Shown here: positions 45,078 to 52,130 of the stretch, one piece after another | Layout: the number at the start of each line of letters is the position of its first letter | Numbering within the stretch: the stretch's first letter is position 1 | Assembly: GCA_038244815.1 (NCBI GenBank) | Contig: JBBRTB010000020.1 | Coordinates: 20,456-84,455, forward strand | Direction of reading: 5' to 3' | Length of the DNA: 64,000 nucleotides | Source of the DNA: DASVHS01 sp038244815 | GTDB taxonomy: Bacteria; Acidobacteriota; Thermoanaerobaculia; Gp7-AA8 | The notes under the pieces: model-generated | What the model was told of the DNA's origin: nothing | The model's input: the letters and a program-made list of their open reading frames with translations, nothing else | Database searches by the model: none | Position numbers and translations under genes: made by a program

Positions 45078-45910
45078 CAGCCGGCGATCCCTTTGTACAA
45101 CATCTGGACCGAGATGATCACGAGCGCGCCGACGAAGAGACGGCGCACCAGGCGGCTCTCGATGCGTGGCAGGAGCGCCGATCCCCCGAGCGCGCCGGCC
45201 AGCACGCCGATGGCCACGGGTGCGGCGATAAACGGGTCCACCTGGCCGCGGGCGAAGTAGACGCCCGCGCTCGCCGCAGCGGTCACGCCGATCATGAAGT
45301 TGCTCGTCGCGCTGGAGACCTTGATCGGCAGACGCATGGCCAGATCCATCGACGGTACTTTCAGCGCGCCCGAGCCGACGCCGAGAAGTCCGCTGACCAC
45401 GCCGGCGATGTACATCAGGCCGAGGCCGGTCACGGGCCGGGCCACCTTGTACGCCACTTCGCGGTCGAGCACTTCGTCGAAGTAGCTGCTGGACAGGCGC
45501 AGCTTGCGGGAGAGCGGCGCGGTGCTCTCACTGAGATCGACGTGGCGCTTCCGCAGCATGGCCAGCGCCGACCAGGCCAGGACGAAGCCGAACAGCACAT
45601 ACAGCCAGCGGGGGTGAATGAATCCGGCGATCAGGGCGCCGGTGATCGCGCCGGTGGTCGTCCCCATCTCGAGGAACATGGCCACGCGCATGTTCGTGAG
45701 GCGTTCGCGGACGTAGGCGGCCGCGGCGCCGCTGGACGTTGCGATGACGGAGATGATCGACGCGCCGATGGCCAGGCGGATGTCCACGTGCATGAGCAGC
45801 GTCAGCGCGGGCACGACGATGATGCCGCCGCCCAGGCCGAGCAGGGATCCGAACAATCCGGCCAGAAGAGCGATGCCGAAAGTGCTCAGCACGAACAGGA
45901 GCGGTGTCAC
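45077..45910 (-). CDS. TauE/SafE-family anion permease
   Basis: Integral membrane protein of 277 residues with about eight helices in two related halves (FGIALLAGLFGSLLGLGGGIIVVP and AGVVSGLLGVGSGALKVPSMDLAM), the family hallmark. Family members export sulfite, sulfoacetate or other small anions. A charged cytoplasmic loop near 130-150 separates the halves. Substrate unknown; the nearby rhodanese and formate dehydrogenase do not settle it. Confidence 0.87.
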   Translation of the reverse strand: MTPLLFVLSTFGIALLAGLFGSLLGLGGGIIVVPALTLLMHVDIRLAIGASIISVIATSSGAAAAYVRERLTNMRVAMFLEMGTTTGAITGALIAGFIHPRWLYVLFGFVLAWSALAMLRKRHVDLSESTAPLSRKLRLSSSYFDEVLDREVAYKVARPVTGLGLMYIAGVVSGLLGVGSGALKVPSMDLAMRLPIKVSSATSNFMIGVTAAASAGVYFARGQVDPFIAAPVAIGVLAGALGGSALLPRIESRLVRRLFVGALVIISVQMLYKGIAG

Positions 45911-46045
45911 GCGGCGGCAATCCTACTACTACGACGAAAGTCGTATTGCGTGGTGGACCATACACTTGGTAGGGTGACGGCCAGGTCTCGTCCAGCAGCG
46001 GGACTCTCCCAGCAAAGAGGTCCACACAACATAGAGGAGGTGCTG

Positions 46046-48598
46046 ATGTCGTTACGTGCTCGATCCGTGACCCTGGCTAGCGCTCTGTCTCTTTTCATCC
46101 CCATCGCCCTTTGCGCTGCCGTCGTTCCCACCGCCAACACGCAGCGTGAAGAAGTCCGGAAGCAATTGTCGTCTTTCTTCGCGTCGAGTGGTGAGCAGTC
46201 GCCGGCAGGGTTCAAGGCGCTGCAGCAGTCGCCCGAGGCGATGAAGGAAGTGCAGAAGCGCATCGCCGGAATGAGCGATCAGGAAGTAGCCGAGTTTCAC
46301 GCGATGATGGCGGACACGCCGGATTGGAAGAGCGCCCCCGAAGCGCTCACCAGGCTGCTTCCGCCGGAGATGCTGAAGCAGGTGCAGGCTACCAGCGCGG
46401 ACTTCACCGCACGCATGCCGCGTGCTGAGAAGATGCGCGCCGACGCCCGTACGCTCGCCACCGTTCTCAAGGCCCTGCCGGACGAGAAACTCAGGGAACT
46501 CGGTGTGCAGCGAGCGTCGATCGATGCCCTCGAGCAGTCGCTGGCGCAGCTCAATCCACTGCAGACAGCAGTCCTGCAGAAGGACCTCGCCGACAAAGGC
46601 GGCGATCTCAAGGGCGCCGAGGCGCTGGCGGCGTTGCCTCCTTCACTGCGGAAGGGTGCGGCGGCGTTGGCGATGCACGGCGAGATTACGGCGCTCGACA
46701 TGGTCGAACTGGAGAAGTACCGGGCCTCGCTCAGCGCGATCCTCAAGCGCGTGCAGGCGCTGCCGGAGGACGCCCGCAAGAGTCTGCACATCCAGTCGCT
46801 TCAGACGAACATCGTTCAGGTCACCAGCGCGCGACCTGACGTGCTCTTCATGATGCGCGAGCAGATCGGGGCCGACACGATCGCCAAGCTCGATGCGGCG
46901 GTAAAGGTGTACGAGCACTTTGCCGCGATGACGCCTGAAGATCTCAAGGATCTGCAGTCGTTCCGTGGCGATCTGCTCCATGTCTTCGAGCAGATGCAGC
47001 CGGACGGCGCCGCTCGCGCGACGTTGGAAGAAAAAGTCGCATCCCTGACCCCCATGCAGCTCTCGATGATGAAGGAGGGGATGCCGGACTTCGCGTCGTG
47101 GCAGGAGATCACGCCCGCTTATTACGTGGCCCTCTCCAGTCCTGGCCTGCAGCAGCGGATCCAGTCCCTGCAGCAGCCCACGCCGGATGCCGGCCAGGTC
47201 GCCGGCCTGGAGTCGTTCCGGCAGCAGGCCCTCAACTACATCGATGATGCCGGCAGGAGCGGTGTCGACGCCTCGCTCGTTGCCAGCGCCCGGAAGACGG
47301 TGGCCGAGGCGCCGCTTCCGCGGCTGGAATTCGTGCGCACACTGACCGCGTCCATGCCGGCGACCGCGTCCGCGGAATCGCGGCTGCGCGCCGTCAGCAA
47401 CATCAGTCTGAACTGCGTGGTCAGCCTCGGAAGCATCGACCTGGGTGATGTGCTCGGCTCGTTCAGCCTCGGGTCGATCAACTTCAACTTCATCTGCAAT
47501 CCGATCGCCGACGCCATCAACGCCGTGGGCGGGGCCATCGAGTCAGCGGTGAGCGCCGCCACGACAGCCCTGACCAACGTCATCAACAGCGTCAGAGACG
47601 CGTTGCAGTCGGCCATCGATGCCGTGACCAACACGGTCAACACGCTGGTCAACGGCATCATCAGCACCGTCGACACGATCTGGAACTTCCTCCAGACCGT
47701 CCCCGGCCTGGCCTGGGACGCGATCAAGTCCGCGCTCAACTTCCTCCTCGATATCGATCTTGGGAATGGGATCACGTTGCGCGCTCTGATTTCGGATGGA
47801 CTCTCTGAGGCTGTTCCCAAGCTCCAGCAGGCCCTGCATCTGACCGGAAGCTGGTGGAACGCGCTGGGCTCAGCGGAATTGCCGCTGATTCCCTGTCCGG
47901 GCTCGGGGATTCATACTCCGTTCGGCGACGTGGGCAGCGGCGACGCGGTCACGAAGTACAACCGCTACAAATTCTTCATCGACAAGATCATCGGGCTGAT
48001 TCCTGATACGGAGACGTCGCTGGAGATCAAGATCCCGGCGCAGGTCCTCTACGCCGCGTTCGACTACCTGGGCGTTTGTCTGCAGGACGCGGCCAATGAC
48101 GCGAACGATACGCTGCAGAGCAACCGGCACACCGAGGTGACCACGGACATCAGCAACGTGTACGCGAACGTCACCACCACGACGACGCTGCTCGGCCAGC
48201 AGCTCACCATTTCGTTCAACGCGCTCACGAACCTGACCAACACGCAGGGAGCGAGTCTGATCACCACGATGACGAACAACACCATCGACATCGAGAACCT
48301 GATCAACAGCAAGACCACGGCGCAGCGCGATCTCGACCTGCGCATGCAGATCGAGCAGAACCTTCAGGCCGGGGAGGGGAAGGCGCTGGCGGCGTTCGAG
48401 CTGCCGGGAGCCAACGGCGGTTACCTCGAGCTGGCGCGCGACATCGTCAACAACGCCATCTCGTCCATGCTGGCCACCAGCCAGGGCACCGGCCAGGCGC
48501 AGAAGTGGTTTACGGACGCGCAGAACAACATCAACAACGGCAAGTTCAAGGATGCGTACAAGAGCCTGCAGAAGGCTTACAGCGAATTGACGAAGTAA
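46046..48598 (+). CDS. Large exported helical protein of unknown function
   Basis: Product of 850 residues. Signal peptide about 1-24 (PIALCAA). Residues 30-450 are helical with repeated leucine-spaced segments (KLRELGVQRASIDALEQSL). Residues 460-620 contain an amphipathic heptad-like run (SAATTALTNVINSVRDAL, AIDAVTNTVNTLVNGI) suggestive of a coiled coil or membrane-active helix. The C-terminus is again helical with many Asn and Thr. Strong GAGGAGG precedes ATG 46046. No known family is recognised; it is cotranscribed with nothing obvious. Confidence 0.75.
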   Translation: MSLRARSVTLASALSLFIPIALCAAVVPTANTQREEVRKQLSSFFASSGEQSPAGFKALQQSPEAMKEVQKRIAGMSDQEVAEFHAMMADTPDWKSAPEALTRLLPPEMLKQVQATSADFTARMPRAEKMRADARTLATVLKALPDEKLRELGVQRASIDALEQSLAQLNPLQTAVLQKDLADKGGDLKGAEALAALPPSLRKGAAALAMHGEITALDMVELEKYRASLSAILKRVQALPEDARKSLHIQSLQTNIVQVTSARPDVLFMMREQIGADTIAKLDAAVKVYEHFAAMTPEDLKDLQSFRGDLLHVFEQMQPDGAARATLEEKVASLTPMQLSMMKEGMPDFASWQEITPAYYVALSSPGLQQRIQSLQQPTPDAGQVAGLESFRQQALNYIDDAGRSGVDASLVASARKTVAEAPLPRLEFVRTLTASMPATASAESRLRAVSNISLNCVVSLGSIDLGDVLGSFSLGSINFNFICNPIADAINAVGGAIESAVSAATTALTNVINSVRDALQSAIDAVTNTVNTLVNGIISTVDTIWNFLQTVPGLAWDAIKSALNFLLDIDLGNGITLRALISDGLSEAVPKLQQALHLTGSWWNALGSAELPLIPCPGSGIHTPFGDVGSGDAVTKYNRYKFFIDKIIGLIPDTETSLEIKIPAQVLYAAFDYLGVCLQDAANDANDTLQSNRHTEVTTDISNVYANVTTTTTLLGQQLTISFNALTNLTNTQGASLITTMTNNTIDIENLINSKTTAQRDLDLRMQIEQNLQAGEGKALAAFELPGANGGYLELARDIVNNAISSMLATSQGTGQAQKWFTDAQNNINNGKFKDAYKSLQKAYSELTK

Positions 48599-48599
48599 C

Positions 48600-49247
48600 T
48601 CAGCCGGACCGGGGGCGCAGCGCGTGCTGCGCCCCCACCCGTCCGCGATCCATCATCACCACCTCGTCGCACAGCGCCGCGGCCTCGGCGGCATCGTGCG
48701 TGACATAGATCATCGGGATGGCGAACTCGTCGCGCACACGGACGAGGTATTCCAGAACGCGTCCGCGCAGTTCCGCATGCACGCCGGCCAGCGGCTCGTC
48801 GAGCAGAAGAATCTCCGGGCGGCTGACCAGAGCCCGGGCCAGGGCCACGCGCTTGCGCTCGCCGCCGGAGAGTTTCCGCACGCCGCGCGAGCCGAGAGAT
48901 CCGATCTCCAGCACCTCCTCGACGTGGGCGATGTCGTCGCGCGCCCCGTAGAGAATGTTCCCTCGCGCGGAGAGGTGAGGGAAGAGCGCGTCGTCCTGAG
49001 GCACGTATCCCACGCGACGCAGTCTGGGCGCGACATCGACGCGCCGCGCGGCATCGAACAGCGTCCGCCCCGCCACCTCCACCGCGCCGCCACGCGGCCG
49101 TCGAAGTCCGGCGATGACTTCGAGCAGCGAGGTCTTCCCCGCGCCGGACGGTCCGCACAGTGCGGTCGTGCGCGCCGCCAGCTCGATGTCCACTTCGAGC
49201 GCAAACTCGGCCAGCGGCAACACCACGCCGCGCAGCACGACGCTCAC
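48600..49247 (-). CDS. modC: Molybdate ABC transporter ATPase, short form without TOBE domain
   Basis: ATPase domain only, 215 residues: Walker A GPSGAGKTS, Q-loop VPQDDALFP, signature LSGGERKRVALARAL, Walker B ILLLDEPLAG and H-loop VTHDA. The C-terminal molybdate-binding TOBE domain of classical ModC (about 350 residues) is missing. GTG 49247 overlaps the modB stop by 4 bp. It energises molybdate import for the molybdopterin enzyme formate dehydrogenase. The stop lies 2 bp from that of the convergent gene. Confidence 0.85.
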   Translation of the reverse strand: MSVVLRGVVLPLAEFALEVDIELAARTTALCGPSGAGKTSLLEVIAGLRRPRGGAVEVAGRTLFDAARRVDVAPRLRRVGYVPQDDALFPHLSARGNILYGARDDIAHVEEVLEIGSLGSRGVRKLSGGERKRVALARALVSRPEILLLDEPLAGVHAELRGRVLEYLVRVRDEFAIPMIYVTHDAAEAAALCDEVVMMDRGRVGAQHALRPRSG

Positions 49248-49909
49248 AGCGCCGCGCTCCGGCGGCGCGTCACCGCCTCGGCGGTCCACACCGCGGCGAA
49301 CGCCACTACGACGGCGAAGGACAGCAGCCGAAATGCGGCATCGTCCTGGCCGAGCTGCACAAAGTTGTAGATCGACAGCGCCACCGTGCTGGTGCGTCCG
49401 GGGATGTTGCCGGCCACGAGGATGGTGGCACCGAACTCGCCCAGCGAGCGTGCGAACGCCAGCAGCATTCCGCCGATCACGCCGCGCATGGCCAGCGGCA
49501 GCGTGATCGTGAAAAAGACCCGTTTCTCGTTCGCGCCCAGCGTGCGCGCGATCTGCTCGTAGCGGACCGGCACCTCCTCGAAGGCGATGCGCGCCGCCCG
49601 GACCAGTAGCGGAAACGACATCACCATCATGGCCAGAACCACGGCCCGCCAGGTGAAGACGATATCGATGCCGGCCTCGTGCAACGGGCGGCCGATGGGC
49701 CCGCGACGGCCGAACAGCTTCAACAGAATGAGTCCCGTCGCCACCGGCGGCATCACCAGTGGCAAGGCGATCACCGTCTCCACGACGGACTTCCCATACC
49801 AGCGTCGTCGCGCCAGGAGCCAGGCCGCGGCGATGCCCAAAGGAGCGATGAGCGCCGCCGCCAGGGCGGCCGTCCGCACGGTAAGCCACACAACTCCCCA
49901 ATCCGACAT
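49244..49909 (-). CDS. modB: Molybdate ABC transporter permease
   Basis: Permease of 221 residues with five to six helices and the EAA-like coupling loop (ARTLGANEKRVFFTITLP), followed by SLGEFGATILVAGNIPGRT, typical of ModB. Cotranscribed with modC (4-bp overlap). No modA binding-protein gene is adjacent. No Shine-Dalgarno sequence precedes ATG 49909; a -10-like TATACT lies on the same strand about 15 bp upstream, so a leaderless transcript is likely. Confidence 0.88.
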   Translation of the reverse strand: MSDWGVVWLTVRTAALAAALIAPLGIAAAWLLARRRWYGKSVVETVIALPLVMPPVATGLILLKLFGRRGPIGRPLHEAGIDIVFTWRAVVLAMMVMSFPLLVRAARIAFEEVPVRYEQIARTLGANEKRVFFTITLPLAMRGVIGGMLLAFARSLGEFGATILVAGNIPGRTSTVALSIYNFVQLGQDDAAFRLLSFAVVVAFAAVWTAEAVTRRRSAAL

Positions 49910-49910
49910 G

Positions 49911-49934
49911 CGATATCTAGGGTCAAGTATATCG
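49911..49934 (-). promoter_or_regulatory. Candidate ModE-like operator and -10 of modBC
   Basis: CGATAT (49911-49916) and ATATCG (49929-49934) form an inverted repeat with a 12-nt centre, one base from the modB start codon. On the coding strand it overlaps TATACT, a good -10 hexamer. ModE sites in enteric bacteria are AT-rich inverted repeats of this kind at modABC promoters; a ModE-like gene lies 85 bp away. Confidence 0.5.
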
Positions 49935-49953
49935 GGTCGGGCCGCCGGTCGTG

Positions 49954-50022
49954 GTAGCGGTTAGCGGGGTAGCCCGTTAGCGGTTACCAGTTACCGGTCA
50001 ACCGCTAACCGCTAACCGCTAC
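49954..50022. repeat. Inverted array of heptamer TAGCGGT / ACCGCTA
   Basis: The left part carries TAGCGGT-type heptamers (49955-49984); the right carries three ACCGCTA units (50001-50021). The outer 14 bases (49954-49967 and 50009-50022) are perfect inverse complements, allowing a long hairpin. It covers the last codons of the ModE-like gene and the gap to the modB promoter and may terminate transcription of the regulator. Confidence 0.65.
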
Positions 50023-50369
50023 AGATGCCTCCTCAACTTCCGCCACGAGACTGCCACGGCCTTCGTGGCGGCGACGGTCATCTGCCGGTAGATGGCCAGG
50101 ACCGATTCACCGCGCTCGGTGAGCTTCGCGCCGCCTTGCGCGGATCCGCCGCGGACTTTCTCCACGACCGGGGAGCGAAAGACGCCATTCATCACCCGCA
50201 CCAGCGTCCAGGCGCGCATGTACGACATGCCGAGGTCGTTTGCCGCCGCGCGGATCGATCCGGTCCGTTCGATCGCGGCCAGCAGATCGGCCTTGCCGGG
50301 CCCGAGGACGATGGTGCCGTCGTCGCTGATGATGCGGAAGCGGGGCAGGATGGAGTAGCGGGGTTTCAC
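50019..50369 (-). CDS. ModE-like winged-HTH regulator, DNA-binding domain only
   Basis: Product of 116 residues with a LysR-type HTH of the ModE kind: PRFRIISDDGTIVLGPGKADLLAAIERTGSIRAAANDLGMSYMRAWTLV. The molybdate-binding TOBE domains of full ModE are absent, so either it senses molybdate otherwise or it responds through another protein. GTG 50369 overlaps the upstream ACT-domain gene by 4 bp. Divergent promoters are not involved; it is transcribed toward modBC. Confidence 0.82.
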   Translation of the reverse strand: MKPRYSILPRFRIISDDGTIVLGPGKADLLAAIERTGSIRAAANDLGMSYMRAWTLVRVMNGVFRSPVVEKVRGGSAQGGAKLTERGESVLAIYRQMTVAATKAVAVSWRKLRRHL

Positions 50370-50773
50370 GAGAGGTATGGTAGCGGGTCTCCCGCTCGCT
50401 GCAGTCTCTTCAGCACGGCCAACGCCTTCTCCCCCTGATCGAACGGTACGAAGAGATGATCGTGATAGACAGCGGAGAAGACGTTGCAACTGATGCCTTC
50501 CCCGGCCAGGGCTCGCGAGATCACGGCCAGGAAACCGACGGCATCGAGTTCCGAGTGAACAGTGAGGGTGATCCAGGCCGCGAGATAGCGAGGTTCGAGC
50601 CCTAACTCGCCGGCCCTCCCGCGCGGGATCACGATGGTGGTCGCTTCGCTCTCCCGGAACACGGCCAGGGCGTCCGCCGGCGCCGTTCCCGCACCCAGCT
50701 CGCAGAAGACCCATTCCCCCTCATGAAGGATCGGGTTCATTTCATGAACGAGTCGCTCGAGATTGGAATTCAT
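50366..50773 (-). CDS. ACT-domain (CASTOR/ACT_7-like) protein
   Basis: Product of 135 residues with two ACT-like halves (HEGEWVFCELGAGTAPADALAVF and WITLTVHSELDAVGFLAVISRALAGEGISCNVFSAVYHDHLFVP), as in small amino-acid-sensing proteins. Stop codon overlaps the start of the ModE-like gene, so it may be a sensory partner lending ligand control to that truncated regulator; this is inference from coupling. Confidence 0.75.
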   Translation of the reverse strand: MNSNLERLVHEMNPILHEGEWVFCELGAGTAPADALAVFRESEATTIVIPRGRAGELGLEPRYLAAWITLTVHSELDAVGFLAVISRALAGEGISCNVFSAVYHDHLFVPFDQGEKALAVLKRLQRAGDPLPYLS

Positions 50774-50802
50774 CGGCGGTGCGTGCTGTAGGGTACGGCA
50801 CG

Positions 50803-51462
50803 ATGGGATTTCTCGCAGCCATGGCCTTCGCCGCGGCAGTGTCGGTCCAGTCGCTTCCAGTCGTCGAGGTGCCTGCCGTGCCGAATGTGGCCAGACCGTA
50901 TTTCGCGGTCATGATCTCCGGGGACGGCGGCTGGGCGGCCATCGACAAAGCGATTTCCGAGAAGATGTCGGCCGCCGGAGTACCCGTGGTGGGTCTGAAT
51001 GCGCTCCAGTACTTCTGGAAAAAGCGGGAGCCGGACGCGCTGGCACGCGATGTGGCATCACTGATCGAGACGTACGCGGCCCGCTGGGGCCGGCGTGAGG
51101 TGGTGCTGATCGGGTATTCGCGCGGAGCGGATGTGCTGCCGTTCGCGGTGAGCAGGATGCCGGCAAACGTGAGGCGCCGCGTGGTGCTCGTGGCGCTTCT
51201 CTCGCCGAGCAAGTCAGCGACATTCGAATTCAGGATGTCGGACTGGTTCAAGGATCGCAACGGGGTTCCGACCCGGCCGGAGATCGATCGTTTGCGCGGG
51301 ACGAAGACGATCTGCGTGTACGGTACGGACGACAAGGAGACCGTGTGCACCGATGTCAACGCGCAGATCGCGCGGCCGGTTGCCCTGGCCGGCTCTCATC
51401 ACTTCGATCGCGACTATGGTGCGCTGGCGGGCATCATCCTTTCGCAGGTCAACGCGCCATGA
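50803..51462 (+). CDS. VirJ/AcvB-like exported hydrolase, copy 1
   Basis: Product of 219 residues with a signal peptide (residues 1-19) and an alpha/beta-hydrolase-like VirJ domain: MISGDGGWAAIDKAI, nucleophile motif IGYSRGADVLPFAV and a C-terminal SHHFDRDYGALA with the putative catalytic His. Agrobacterium AcvB, of this family, hydrolyses lysyl-phosphatidylglycerol. It overlaps copy 2 by 4 bp and lies two genes upstream of an MprF-like synthase. Confidence 0.85.
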   Translation: MGFLAAMAFAAAVSVQSLPVVEVPAVPNVARPYFAVMISGDGGWAAIDKAISEKMSAAGVPVVGLNALQYFWKKREPDALARDVASLIETYAARWGRREVVLIGYSRGADVLPFAVSRMPANVRRRVVLVALLSPSKSATFEFRMSDWFKDRNGVPTRPEIDRLRGTKTICVYGTDDKETVCTDVNAQIARPVALAGSHHFDRDYGALAGIILSQVNAP

Positions 51463-52127
51463 AATGGTTCGGCCTCTCCACCCTGATCGTGCTTCTGGCT
51501 GCCTGCGCCACGACACCGCCGCCGCCTGGCGTGATTCCCCTCCAGTCGTTCGAGGCGCGAGGCGCGGAGAGCTCGCCGTACTTCGTGGTCTTCGTGACCG
51601 GCGATGGCGGCTGGCGGCGCATCGACGCGAAAGTCTCCGATGTTCTGCGCGACGCCGGCATGCCCGTCGTGGGCATTCTCGCGAACTCGTATTTCGCGCG
51701 CGAGCGAACGCCGGAGGAGACCGGCGCCGATCTCGCGAAGGTGATTCGCGAGTATCAGTCGAGGTGGCAGCGCCGCCGGGTGGTGCTGGTGGGTTACTCG
51801 CGAGGCGCGGAAGCATTGCCGTTCATGGTCAACCGGCTCCCGGCCGATCTCGAGCAGGACATCGCTCTGGTGGCGCTCCTCGGCGCTTCGGAGACGACGG
51901 CGTTCAGGCTGGGCGGGCCTGACCGCTACCCGCTGCAGCCGGAAGTGACGGGGCTCATGGGGAACTCCGTGTTGTGCGTGGTGGGATCGCTGGAGAAACA
52001 TTCGATCTGCCGGCAGATCCCGGCCGGCCATGCCAGAGTGCTGACGCTGGAAGGCGGCCATCACTTCGGTGGCGCATACGCGCGTATCGGCCGGGCCATC
52101 CTGGACGCGCTGCAAAGGCGTGAATAG
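51459..52127 (+). CDS. VirJ/AcvB-like lipoprotein hydrolase, copy 2
   Basis: Product of 222 residues, clearly paralogous to the preceding gene: VTGDGGWRRIDAKV, VGYSRGAEALPFMV and GGHHFGGAYARIG. Unlike copy 1 it has a lipoprotein signal (LIVLLAACA, Cys near 15), so it is membrane-anchored. ATG 51459 overlaps the copy 1 stop; the MprF-like gene begins 3 bp after its end. The trio is one transcription unit. Confidence 0.85.
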   Translation: MKWFGLSTLIVLLAACATTPPPPGVIPLQSFEARGAESSPYFVVFVTGDGGWRRIDAKVSDVLRDAGMPVVGILANSYFARERTPEETGADLAKVIREYQSRWQRRRVVLVGYSRGAEALPFMVNRLPADLEQDIALVALLGASETTAFRLGGPDRYPLQPEVTGLMGNSVLCVVGSLEKHSICRQIPAGHARVLTLEGGHHFGGAYARIGRAILDALQRRE

Positions 52128-52130
52128 TTC

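Noticed and set aside
48600..48602. UGA at the end of modC as selenocysteine
   Set aside because: Sequence after it does not continue the family and belongs to the convergent gene; no hairpin of the right kind follows.
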